In this document: in pieces, positions 4,138-11,125 of the stretch
Numbering within the stretch: the stretch's first letter is position 1
Layout of the letters: each line of letters begins with the position of its first letter
NCBI GenBank assembly: GCA_045606265.1
Contig: JAZURO010000241.1
Location: forward strand, 1-11,898
Source: RGIG4608 sp045606265
GTDB taxonomy: Bacteria > Bacillota > Clostridia > Oscillospirales > CAG-272
Direction: 5' to 3'
Length of the DNA: 11,898 bases
Made by a program: the position numbers and the translations under genes
Notes under the pieces: model-generated
Told to the model about the DNA's origin: nothing
The model's input: only the letters and a program-made list of their open reading frames with translations
Databases searched by the model: none

Positions 4138-5622
4138 CCCTTTGCTTGAGAGCGATTTCTACAAGCAGGTTCACTGGAACCAGTATCCCAAGAACGTCAC
4201 AAAGGTTGTGAGCTACTTCACACCTCGTATGAGCCGTCTCAAGAATGTGGGAGAAAACCACATCATTATGTTCGGCTTGCAGTCGTTCATCAAGGAGTTC
4301 TTAATCGAGGACTTCAACGAGTTCTTCTTCGCTCGCCCCAAGGAAGAGGTTATGGCAGAGTACAAGCACTTGATGGATAACACTCTCGGTGCTGGACTTT
4401 ATGGAGAGGAAAGAATTGCAGAGCTTCACGAGCTCGGCTACCTCCCTCTCGAAATCAAGGCGCTTCCCGAAGGAACAAGAGTTCCCGTGGGAGTTCCTAT
4501 GTTTGAAATCAGTAACACACATCCCAAGTTCGCTTGGCTCACCAATGCGATTGAGTCTGTAATCAGTTGTGAGATGTGGCACGCTATGATTTCTGCAAAC
4601 GTTGGATATATGTACCGTCAGATCGTAAACAAGTACTACGATTTGAGCTGTGATGATAATATCCCCCGCAGAAAAGCTCTTGGCGACTTCTCGATGAGAG
4701 GTCAGGAGTCCAAGAGAAGCGCATACAAGTCATCTGCTGCGTGGCTTCTCTCCTTCGTGAACACCGCTACCGTTCCCGCAATCGACTATCTCGAAAGATA
4801 TTATGATTGCGATTGCTCCAAGGAAGAGGTTGGCTTCGGTGCAGTTTCCACCGAACACTCCGTAATGTGTAGCAACTTCGCGGTTGACGGCGATGAAATC
4901 ACGATGATTAAGCGTTTACTCACCGAAATTTATCCCAACACTTCTTTCAGTATGGTTAGCGACAGCTACGATTACTGGAATCTCGTAGACAATCTTCTTC
5001 CTCAGTGCAAGGATGAGATTATGAACCACAACGGATGCCTTCTCGTAAGAGGTGACTCCGGTGATCCCGTAGAGGTTGTAACGCAGACTGTGTTCCACCT
5101 TTGGAACATCTTCGGCGGAACCGTAAACTCGAAGGGCTACAAGGTTCTTGATCCTCACATCAAGGCAATCTACGGTGATAGCATCACTCCCCAGAGAGCA
5201 GAAGCAGTCTATTCCATCCTCACAGAGAACGGCTTCGCTGCAAGCAACGTTCTCTTGGCGTCGGAAGCTTCTCTATGCAGTGCCTTGAAAACTTCGAAGA
5301 ACACTCCGCAATTCCCGCGTTCAGCCCTTACACGAGAGATACTTTTGGTATCGCAATCAAGGCAACTTATGCCGAGGACGAGAACGGCGCTCCCATTCCG
5401 ATTTTCAAGAACCCCAAGGAGTCTTCCTTCAAGAAGTCCCATAAGGGTTGTGTAATCGTCAAGGAGCACGAGGGTGAGCTTGTGGCAGAAGATATGCATA
5501 CCTACCTCGAAACCGTTGAGGACGAGAACAACCTTATGGAGTTTGTGTTCTGCGACGGTCAGATGGAGAAGGAGTATTCCCTCAAGGAAATCCGCAACAG
5601 ACTCCACGGAGGTAAGTTCTGA
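4124..5622 (+). pseudogene. NAMPT-like phosphoribosyltransferase (NAMPT or Namat type), interrupted by a frameshift
   Basis: The reading starts at ATG 4124 (MYRINPLLESDFYKQ), overlapping the upstream gene by 14 bases; an upstream in-frame ATG at 4040 only adds overlap sequence. Residues matching human NAMPT by eye are Asp11/Tyr13, Phe189, Arg192, His245, Arg309/Asp311 (RGDSGDP) and Asp352. The position of human Asp219, which contacts the nicotinamide amide, is Ala215 (NTATVP). At 5252-5257 the family sequence changes frame: NVLL in one frame continues as LGVGSFSMQ in the -1 frame, then YTRDTFGIAIKATY to the stop at 5620-5622. One base appears missing; the repaired protein would be 499 aa. A stretch of about 16 residues between SMQ and YTRDTFG is also unusual to my memory. 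Cause: sequencing error, real mutation or programmed slippage. The enzyme would join nicotinamide or nicotinate to PRPP or, in NARP1, to ADP-ribose pyrophosphate. Confidence 0.85.
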
Positions 5623-6092
5623 TGGTCACATATCACCAAGGCGACTTAATTAAAAGTTCCTGCAATGTGATCTGCCATCAAACCAATTGTATGGGAGCTA
5701 TGGGCTCGGGTATTGCAAAGACAATTCGAGCCCTTTATCCCGACTCTTACAAAGCACTCAGAGAACGGTTCGAGAAAGGCGAGGCTAAGCTCGGCGAAAT
5801 CGATGTCGTTCCTGTGGAAACAGAAAATGGCTCTCTGCGTTTCGTCATCAATATGTACTCGCAGAGAGAATATCTTCCGCGCGGTATTCAGCACACCAAC
5901 TACGAAGCGTTTAAGAGTTGCCTTGCAATGATTAAAAGCTTCTGCCATATCAAGTCTATATACAAGATTGGCTTCCCTGCTAAGATTGGATGTGGGCTTG
6001 CCGGCGGTGACTGGAGTGTTGTCAAAGAGCTTATCGAAGAAGCATTTTCTGAAGACGGCTGGGACGTTGAGGTTTGGGAACTAAACGTTTAA
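5622..6092 (+). CDS. Macro-domain ADP-ribose-processing protein
   Basis: This 156-aa protein is a single macro domain. The ADP-ribose-binding loops are clear: NCMGAMGSGIA (22-32) for loop 1 and GFPAKIGCGLAGGDW (117-131) for loop 2, with an early GDL (7-9). The GAMGSGIA and GxGxxGGDW pattern is that of Poa1p/TARG1/DarG-like macro domains, which hydrolyse ADP-ribose-1''-phosphate or remove ADP-ribose from protein or nucleic acid; Lys121 and Asp130 lie where these enzymes keep catalytic residues, to my recollection. The start overlaps the previous stop by one base (TGATG) with GGAGG at 5608-5612. Within an NAD+ operon it could recycle ADP-ribose species or undo host ADP-ribosylation of phage components. 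The exact reaction is not predictable here. Confidence 0.85.
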   Translation: MVTYHQGDLIKSSCNVICHQTNCMGAMGSGIAKTIRALYPDSYKALRERFEKGEAKLGEIDVVPVETENGSLRFVINMYSQREYLPRGIQHTNYEAFKSCLAMIKSFCHIKSIYKIGFPAKIGCGLAGGDWSVVKELIEEAFSEDGWDVEVWELNV

Positions 6093-6153
6093 CGGAATAA
6101 TGTTCCGAACAATACCCCGAATGATACCGAACAATGTAATCTATTGTTCGGAA
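6093..6153 (+). promoter_or_regulatory. Direct/inverted repeat element able to form alternative hairpins
   Basis: CCGAACAAT occurs at 6105-6113 and 6127-6135, with an imperfect copy CCGAATGAT at 6117-6125; the inverse ATTGTTCGG lies at 6143-6151. The first copy can pair for 11 bp with 6143-6153, the second for 9 bp with 6143-6151, and CGGAA (6093-6097) with TTCCG (6103-6107). The pairings exclude each other. No T run follows. It could be an RNA switch in the intergenic leader or a multi-half-site protein operator between the macro-domain gene and the next gene (GGAGG at 6159-6163). Confidence 0.5.
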
Positions 6154-6169
6154 TGTACGGAGGCACCAT

Positions 6170-6454
6170 ATGAGAAATCGAGCTTATAGGCGAAGGATGA
6201 AAAACAAGAAGGACAATCGCCTTCGCAAAATCATAACAAAGTGCGGTTATATTCCTCACGCTGGTTACATCGACTGGGATGAGGTTGACGGAGTGTGGCA
6301 ACCCACAGGCAAATACATTAAGTATCCGAAGAACTCCGACGCACAAAAATACTTAAAAAAGCAATCCAACCGTAGAGTCAGACGTTCTGCTGACCTTCCT
6401 CAAAAAGGGAATGGATATCGCAAACGTTCTGAATACTGGAGGATACTGTATTAA
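6170..6454 (+). CDS. Small basic protein of unknown function (94 aa)
   Basis: The start ATG follows GGAGG (6159-6163). The protein is very rich in Arg and Lys, especially at the N terminus (MRNRAYRRRMKNKKDNR) and near residues 64-72 (KKQSNRRVRR), with several Trp and Tyr and a C-terminal YRKRSEYWRILY. Such composition suggests binding to nucleic acid or to the ribosome. Similar small KKxSNRRVRR-type proteins occur, as I recall, in Firmicute phages without known function. No membrane segment or Cys cluster is present. It is preceded by an unusual repeat element and followed after 15 bases by nadE, so it is probably part of the same operon or starts a sub-operon. Confidence 0.75.
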   Translation: MRNRAYRRRMKNKKDNRLRKIITKCGYIPHAGYIDWDEVDGVWQPTGKYIKYPKNSDAQKYLKKQSNRRVRRSADLPQKGNGYRKRSEYWRILY

Positions 6455-6469
6455 ATACAAGGAGCTTTT

Positions 6470-7189
6470 ATGAAAGAAAAACTTACAAAAATCCTCAGTT
6501 GGCTTGAGGATTACAAGAATGCCACCAACTGCAAAGGTGTCGTGGTAGGCATCAGTGGTGGCAAAGACAGTACCGTCGTTGCGATGCTTGCCAAAAAGGT
6601 TTGGGGAGATAACGTTGTTGGTGTTATGATGCCCGACGGTGGGCAGGTCGATCTTGATGATTCCCTTGCTATCTGCAACACATTAAAAATTCAGAGCGCA
6701 TTGGTTAACATCGGTACTATCACAGGTCAACTGATCCACACTGTCAACTCCTCTGTTCCTTTTACAAATGTGAGCCAGAAGGCAATCACAAACATACCGC
6801 CACGCATCAGAATGACCGTCCTTTACGCCATTGCTCAGAGCTTAGGCTACAGGGTAATTGGCACGGGCAATGCAAGCGAGGCGTTTATCGGATGGACTAC
6901 CAAGCACGGAGACAGTGCGTATGATCTTAATCCTATTTATCATCTTACCTGTGGTGAAGTAATAGGAGTCGGCTTAATCTTGGCTAAAGAGTTCAATCTG
7001 GACGAGAAATATATCGTCAAAAAGCCCGCCGACGGTCTTACAGGAAAAAGCGACGAAGATAACTTCGGCTTCACTTACGAATATCTTGACAGAGTTGTCA
7101 AGGGAGAAGTTGAATGCAACGATGCTATCAGGATCCTTCACGCAATGAGTGCTCACAAAAGAGCTATGCCCTATACTATGAAGGAATAA
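6470..7189 (+). CDS. nadE: Ammonia-dependent NAD+ synthetase
   Basis: This 239-aa enzyme converts nicotinate adenine dinucleotide, ATP and ammonia to NAD+, AMP and pyrophosphate. The ATP-pyrophosphatase P-loop SGGKDS is at 29-34. NadE signatures follow: GTGNASEAFIGWTTKHGD (131-148), DLNPI (152-156) and the DGLTGKSDEDNFG loop (188-200). The length matches the single-domain NadE; there is no glutaminase domain, so free ammonia is the nitrogen donor. AAGGAG lies a few bases upstream of the ATG. Together with the upstream nicotinamidase and NAMPT-like gene it points to NAD+ made through the deamidated (nicotinate) route. No nicotinate-mononucleotide adenylyltransferase is visible in the window, which is informative for the pathway question. 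Confidence 0.93.
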   Translation: MKEKLTKILSWLEDYKNATNCKGVVVGISGGKDSTVVAMLAKKVWGDNVVGVMMPDGGQVDLDDSLAICNTLKIQSALVNIGTITGQLIHTVNSSVPFTNVSQKAITNIPPRIRMTVLYAIAQSLGYRVIGTGNASEAFIGWTTKHGDSAYDLNPIYHLTCGEVIGVGLILAKEFNLDEKYIVKKPADGLTGKSDEDNFGFTYEYLDRVVKGEVECNDAIRILHAMSAHKRAMPYTMKE

Positions 7190-7204
7190 ATTGCGGAGGA
7201 CGGT

Positions 7205-7891
7205 ATGAGTTATACGAAACAAGACATTCTATCGAGGCTCAGCAAATGCCACGATGAACTTAAAAACCATCCTTTCCGCACATCGTTTGAAGTAAAGTAT
7301 ATAGGCGATTACAAATATCTCTTATATCAGTTAACCGAAATATGGGCTGACTTGATATGGAGATGCAACGAACTGTCCGATTTTGAACAACAGCGCTTCA
7401 GAATGTTCGGCGAATGGATACACGATTTCAGGCAATACCTGAGAACTTGGGATAAGGGAACTTTCCCGATGCAGTATTTTGATTATTATGAGCAAATGCT
7501 GCAAATCACTCACACCTTCATAAATTCGGGCGATCATTCCGCATACTATAATCTCAATTGTTACTTTAACAATAAGGGTAGGTACACAAAGTCCACAAAA
7601 TATGAGTGGATTACAGAGGAAGACTGCGGATTTGAGTCGCTCATCCTTCCTCGCTATCTTCCGGTCGGTATCACATTCATAACCGATGAGGATATGGCGA
7701 AAGAATACTTCTCTACTGGTTGGTACACAACTCGCAGTCAGAAAGAGGCAGATGCTGACTTTGACTTCTGGCAGAAGAATACTAAGCCAGTCTTGGAGTG
7801 GTTAAATACCAACAAGCGAACCGATGAAAATACGCTTTTGAAATATATGGCGGTTTATCCAAGTAGGTGCAGACCGAAGGAGGAAGAATAA
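7205..7891 (+). CDS. Protein of unknown function (228 aa)
   Basis: The start has GGAGG a few bases upstream (7195-7201 region). The sequence is rich in Tyr, Trp and Phe, probably mainly helical in its first 120 residues (ELSDFEQQRFRMFGEWIHDF and similar), and ends in a charged tail (CRPKEEE). There is no signal peptide, membrane segment, Cys cluster or nucleotide-binding motif that I can recognise. It lies 15 bases after nadE and its stop directly abuts the ATG of the Thg1-like gene, whose Shine-Dalgarno site lies in its last codons, so the two are likely coupled in translation. I cannot assign a function. Confidence 0.8.
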   Translation: MSYTKQDILSRLSKCHDELKNHPFRTSFEVKYIGDYKYLLYQLTEIWADLIWRCNELSDFEQQRFRMFGEWIHDFRQYLRTWDKGTFPMQYFDYYEQMLQITHTFINSGDHSAYYNLNCYFNNKGRYTKSTKYEWITEEDCGFESLILPRYLPVGITFITDEDMAKEYFSTGWYTTRSQKEADADFDFWQKNTKPVLEWLNTNKRTDENTLLKYMAVYPSRCRPKEEE

Positions 7892-8701
7892 ATGAGTAAT
7901 CGCAAAGATTCTCTCGGCGACAGAATGAAAGAAAACTACGAGAACCGAGCAAAAACTTACTTGGTTCGCAGGATGCCTGTTATCATCCGCCTCGACGGTA
8001 AGGCATTCCATACATTTACCCGAGGCTTCGATAAGCCTTATGACGAAGTGTTCCACAAAACGATGAATGAAACCTTGCGTTTCCTTTGTGAGAACATACA
8101 GGGATGTAAATTCGGCTATACACAGTCAGATGAGATTACACTTCTGCTAACGGATTACGACACACTTACGACCGATGCTTGGTTTGACAACGCGGTGCAG
8201 AAAATGTGTAGTGTTTCAGCGAGTATGGCAACTATGGCGTTCAACAAGTTGTTTGTCGAAGAAGTGAACCGACAATATAACTACTATACTTGCGAGGTTG
8301 GGGTTACAAAAACCACAGTTGAGCGCTTCGAAAAGCTTTTCAAAACCTACTTTTCTAAAGTTGGGATCGCGCTTTTCGACTCACGTTGCTTCAATATTCC
8401 CGAAGATGAGGTAGTCAACTGCTTCATTTGGCGTCAGCAGGATGCGACGAGAAACGCAATACAGATGCTTGGGCAGTGTAATTTCTCTCACAAAGAATTG
8501 AACGGCAAATCCTGTAACGCCATTCAGGATATGCTTATGGAGCAAAAACAAATCAATTTCAACGATATGCCTACCGCTTTCAAGCGTGGCGTATGTTGCT
8601 ATAAAAATGAAGAGGGCAAGTGGATAGTAGATGCTGAACCCCCGATCTTTACACAGGATCGTGAGTATGTTGCCAATCATCTACTTCGCCACGAAGCCTA
8701 A
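7892..8701 (+). CDS. Thg1-like 3'-5' polymerase (tRNA-His guanylyltransferase family)
   Basis: This 269-aa protein has the Thg1 fold signatures: RLDGKAFHTFTR (33-44) with metal-binding Asp35, and GYTQSDEITLLL (75-86) with the acidic pair Asp80/Glu81. The later segment DSRCFNIPEDEVVNCFIWRQQDATRNA matches the family. Thg1 adds G-1 to eukaryotic tRNA-His; bacterial and phage Thg1-like proteins instead add nucleotides templated in the 3'-5' direction to repair 5'-truncated tRNAs. I do not see the HINNLY motif associated with true Thg1, which favours a Thg1-like protein. No tRNA-His is in the local array, so a repair role for phage or host tRNAs is more plausible. It starts immediately after the preceding stop, with AAGGAGG at 7877-7883. 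Confidence 0.9.
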   Translation: MSNRKDSLGDRMKENYENRAKTYLVRRMPVIIRLDGKAFHTFTRGFDKPYDEVFHKTMNETLRFLCENIQGCKFGYTQSDEITLLLTDYDTLTTDAWFDNAVQKMCSVSASMATMAFNKLFVEEVNRQYNYYTCEVGVTKTTVERFEKLFKTYFSKVGIALFDSRCFNIPEDEVVNCFIWRQQDATRNAIQMLGQCNFSHKELNGKSCNAIQDMLMEQKQINFNDMPTAFKRGVCCYKNEEGKWIVDAEPPIFTQDREYVANHLLRHEA

Positions 8702-8716
8702 TCGGAGGTCGCAGGT

Positions 8717-9202
8717 ATGAAGACATATTCTTGTGACGAATGTAAAAACCGCGGGTTGACAAGCAGATGCAAACGATGCATTCATACCGCAGACAAGAAA
8801 CCAACAAAGTTCAAGCTTGATAAGAATGCGGTTCCGTGTCCAGCCTATTCGAATGATAATAAAGAGTGTAATCTTATAGCTGAAATTCGGGCGTGGAAAG
8901 AAGAGGTCGAGAAGATTGCTTCGGAAATCGATGCTCAAGAACGAATCGACGTAAAACCCGTTATAGATTTTTTATATGCTAACAGTCAGATTACCCCCCA
9001 AAAACTTCATTTCGGTAGTTATCTTGATAGCGAATTTGCTTTGCACGTTATAAGCAGCTCGTTCCACGTCGTAAGCTGTAAACAACTTATTGACACCCTT
9101 CAAGCCATACATCGAAGAGAAGAAATCTTGATCGAGTTAAGAAGAAAACGGGACGAATATATTCACAAAATCGAAGACGCCAAGAAAAAGCTTGGCATCT
9201 AA
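8717..9202 (+). CDS. Cys-knuckle and helical protein of unknown function (161 aa)
   Basis: The N terminus has a C-x2-C-x8-C-x2-C pattern (Cys6, 9, 18, 21), a likely zinc knuckle or small zinc ribbon, with further Cys near residues 41 and 51. Two charged helical stretches follow (about 53-75, EIRAWKEEVEKIASEIDAQE, and about 128-158, rich in Arg/Lys/Glu) that could form coiled coils. GGAGG (8704-8708) precedes the ATG. Nothing further is recognisable. It could be a nucleic-acid-binding or protein-binding adaptor; this is inferred only from the Cys motif. It lies between the Thg1-like gene and a hairpin-rich leader. Confidence 0.75.
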   Translation: MKTYSCDECKNRGLTSRCKRCIHTADKKPTKFKLDKNAVPCPAYSNDNKECNLIAEIRAWKEEVEKIASEIDAQERIDVKPVIDFLYANSQITPQKLHFGSYLDSEFALHVISSSFHVVSCKQLIDTLQAIHRREEILIELRRKRDEYIHKIEDAKKKLGI

Positions 9203-9210
9203 CCAACTAC

Positions 9211-9270
9211 AGTCCAAAGAGGGCTGACAATTAAATAAAACCTCTCTTTGGACTAAAAATATGTCCAAAG
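9211..9270 (+). promoter_or_regulatory. Mutually exclusive hairpins covering a Shine-Dalgarno region
   Basis: AGTCCAAAGAG (9211-9221) pairs perfectly over 11 bp with CTCTTTGGACT (9244-9254). The same 3' arm (9246-9253, CTTTGGAC) can instead pair over 8 bp with GTCCAAAG (9263-9270), which includes the AAAG of the AAAGGAGG ribosome binding site of the next gene. One fold exposes that site, the other masks part of it. The layout resembles a translational switch or attenuator. The first hairpin lacks a T run, so a classic terminator is unlikely. Confidence 0.55.
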
Positions 9271-9281
9271 GAGGTCATAAA

Positions 9282-9893
9282 TTGCCAGTAAGAATATCAA
9301 CCACGAACAGCAAGCTCGGGTTAATTCCCTCGGTCAATCTCGTACCGGTTGTGACTTGCAGAGAAAACTGCCCTTGCGTAAAAGAATGTTACGCTATGAG
9401 AGGCAATTTCAGATTTGCGAATGTTCGCAAGTCGATGGAACAAAACTACGAGTACTACAAATCCAACCCCGAGAAATACTTTGAGGAAATCAAGCTTGCA
9501 ATTAACAACGGAATGGTGTCATATGCCTACTTCCGATGGCACGCCGCCGGAGATATTGTGGACAAGCAATACTTCGAATATATGGTTAAGGTGGCGGAGC
9601 AACTACCTCTCACCTCCTTCTTGGCTTTCACCAAGAAGTTTGAGATTGTGAACGAATACATAAAAGACCACGGAGCTCTTCCGCAGAACCTCAATATTGT
9701 GTTCAGCGCTTGGGGTGCCGACTTCAAGATTGACAATCCTTACAGGCTTCCTGTGGCATACGTCAGATTTAAGGATGAGGAAAAGACGGGAATCATACCG
9801 ACCGATGCGGTCGAATGTTCTGGCGATTGCACAACCTGTTTGCAGTGTTGGAAAATCAAAGCGGGACAGTCCGTCGTTTTCAAAAAGCATTAA
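9282..9893 (+). CDS. Gp88-family phage protein with two Cys clusters (TTG start)
   Basis: I place the start at TTG 9282 because AAAGGAGG (9267-9274) lies seven bases before it; an in-frame ATG at 9261 has no ribosome binding site and would put that site inside the gene. The 203-aa protein matches, from memory, the phage 'gene product 88' family: an N-terminal STTNSKLG, a Cys cluster (Cys26, 30, 32, 36; TCRENCPCVKECYA), the signature FRWHAAGD (84-91), a conserved FSAWG near 141-145, and a C-terminal cluster (Cys179, 183, 186, 189). The Cys groups probably bind zinc or an iron-sulfur cluster. The function of the family is unknown to me. Translation may be controlled by the preceding hairpins. 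Confidence 0.75.
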   Translation: MPVRISTTNSKLGLIPSVNLVPVVTCRENCPCVKECYAMRGNFRFANVRKSMEQNYEYYKSNPEKYFEEIKLAINNGMVSYAYFRWHAAGDIVDKQYFEYMVKVAEQLPLTSFLAFTKKFEIVNEYIKDHGALPQNLNIVFSAWGADFKIDNPYRLPVAYVRFKDEEKTGIIPTDAVECSGDCTTCLQCWKIKAGQSVVFKKH

Positions 9894-9952
9894 ATCTCCA
9901 AAAACAACTCTTAAACTTAGGCAGTTTTAGCCGAAGGGAAAGAGATTATATA

Positions 9953-9958
9953 TATAAT
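9953..9958 (+). promoter_or_regulatory. Possible -10 element upstream of the SPFH gene
   Basis: TATAAT lies in an AT-rich run (9945-9960) about 24 bases before the SPFH gene start, in the longest gap between genes of this half (88 bases). No TTGACA-like -35 box is found at the right distance, so the support is weak. Confidence 0.25.
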
Positions 9959-9981
9959 TACATAAAAAGAAAGGAACTATT

Positions 9982-11103
9982 ATGGCAATCGCAATTATTT
10001 TGGGAATCCTCTTTGCAGCACTTTGCATCGGAGGAATCATCTTCGCAGTGTATCAGCACAGCGAGAATGACAACACGAAGCTTACGGTTGTTGGTGTTGT
10101 AGTCGCCGTTGTTATGGCGCTCCTCTTCATCACCGTGCCGTTCAGCTTCAGAACAGTAGACACCGGAGAGGTGGCAGTCGTTAAACACTTAGGTGAGGCG
10201 AAAGAAACACGCACAGCAGGTACATATTTTGACTTCTGGATGTTAAACACCTACGACCGTTACGACGCAAAGGTGCAGAACGTGGAGATTACCACAGCGG
10301 CATATTCAAGTGATGCCCAGACAATGGATATTGCAATGACGTTGCAGTATCAGATTATGAGTGATAAGGTTATCGACATCGCAAAACAGTACGGTTCTCT
10401 CGCAATTCTTCAGAGCAGAATTCAGTCTATTGCAATTGAGAAGACCAAGTCTGTTCTTTCCTCTTACAAGGCTATGGACATCATCTCAGACAGAGCTTCG
10501 ATGTCGCCAAGAGTTGAGGAAGCAATCAAGAACGCAATTGCAGATAATTACCACGTCACAATTGCAACCGTAGTATTAACCAACATTGATTTCTCCGACG
10601 CATTTGAAACCGCTGTCGAAGATAAGATGATTGCCGAGCAGAACCAGCTCCGTGCGGAATATGAAAATGCTGCAAAGATCGCTGCCGCCGAGGCAGAGGC
10701 TAAGGCAGCCGTACAGAAGGCAGAGGGTGAAGCTCAGGCTAAACTCAAGGAAGCGCAGGCTCAGATTGAAATCGCAAAGGCGCAGGCGGAAGCCAAGCTG
10801 ATTGCGGCACAGGCTGACCGCGAGGCACAGGTTGAGGTTGCTCGTGCCGAAGCTCAGGCTATTCAGCTTAAGTCTATCGAGATTGCAAGAACTCTCGGCT
10901 TTACAATCAACGAAACCACCATTACCAACGAAGACGGTACCACTTCTATCGAGTACGTAATCGACTTCGAGGGTAAGACGGCTGAAGAGATTGCAGTCAT
11001 CACCGATTACCTCAAGTATATGGAGTATCTCGCTAAGTGGGACGGCGAGCTTCCCAATGTTATGACGGACAGTTCCGCAACCATCGTAGTTCCCACCACA
11101 TAA
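9982..11103 (+). CDS. SPFH/prohibitin-family membrane protein
   Basis: This 373-aa protein has two N-terminal hydrophobic segments (about 1-24 and 36-54), an SPFH/prohibitin domain (about 55-225, with VDTGEVAVVKHLGE and the following beta-rich part) and a long Ala/Glu/Lys/Gln-rich coiled coil (about 218-303, repeats such as AEAEAKAAVQKAEGEAQAK), then a C-terminal domain of about 70 residues. SPFH proteins assemble into ring- or cage-like membrane scaffolds that organise microdomains and regulate membrane proteases such as FtsH. AAAGGA precedes the ATG. In a phage it may shape the host membrane, inhibit FtsH-type proteolysis or block membrane-linked defences; the specific role is inferred. The next gene starts 22 bases downstream. 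Confidence 0.88.
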   Translation: MAIAIILGILFAALCIGGIIFAVYQHSENDNTKLTVVGVVVAVVMALLFITVPFSFRTVDTGEVAVVKHLGEAKETRTAGTYFDFWMLNTYDRYDAKVQNVEITTAAYSSDAQTMDIAMTLQYQIMSDKVIDIAKQYGSLAILQSRIQSIAIEKTKSVLSSYKAMDIISDRASMSPRVEEAIKNAIADNYHVTIATVVLTNIDFSDAFETAVEDKMIAEQNQLRAEYENAAKIAAAEAEAKAAVQKAEGEAQAKLKEAQAQIEIAKAQAEAKLIAAQADREAQVEVARAEAQAIQLKSIEIARTLGFTINETTITNEDGTTSIEYVIDFEGKTAEEIAVITDYLKYMEYLAKWDGELPNVMTDSSATIVVPTT

Positions 11104-11125
11104 AAAACATAAAGGAGATTTGGTT

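Noticed and set aside
9211..9254. Intrinsic transcription terminator
   Set aside because: The hairpin is strong but followed by AAAAATATG and not by a T run, and its 3' arm has a competing partner in the ribosome site.
9261..9281. ATG 9261 as start of the Gp88-family gene
   Set aside because: No Shine-Dalgarno site precedes it, while AAAGGAGG lies correctly in front of the in-frame TTG at 9282; the ATG remains possible if leaderless or unusual initiation is used.
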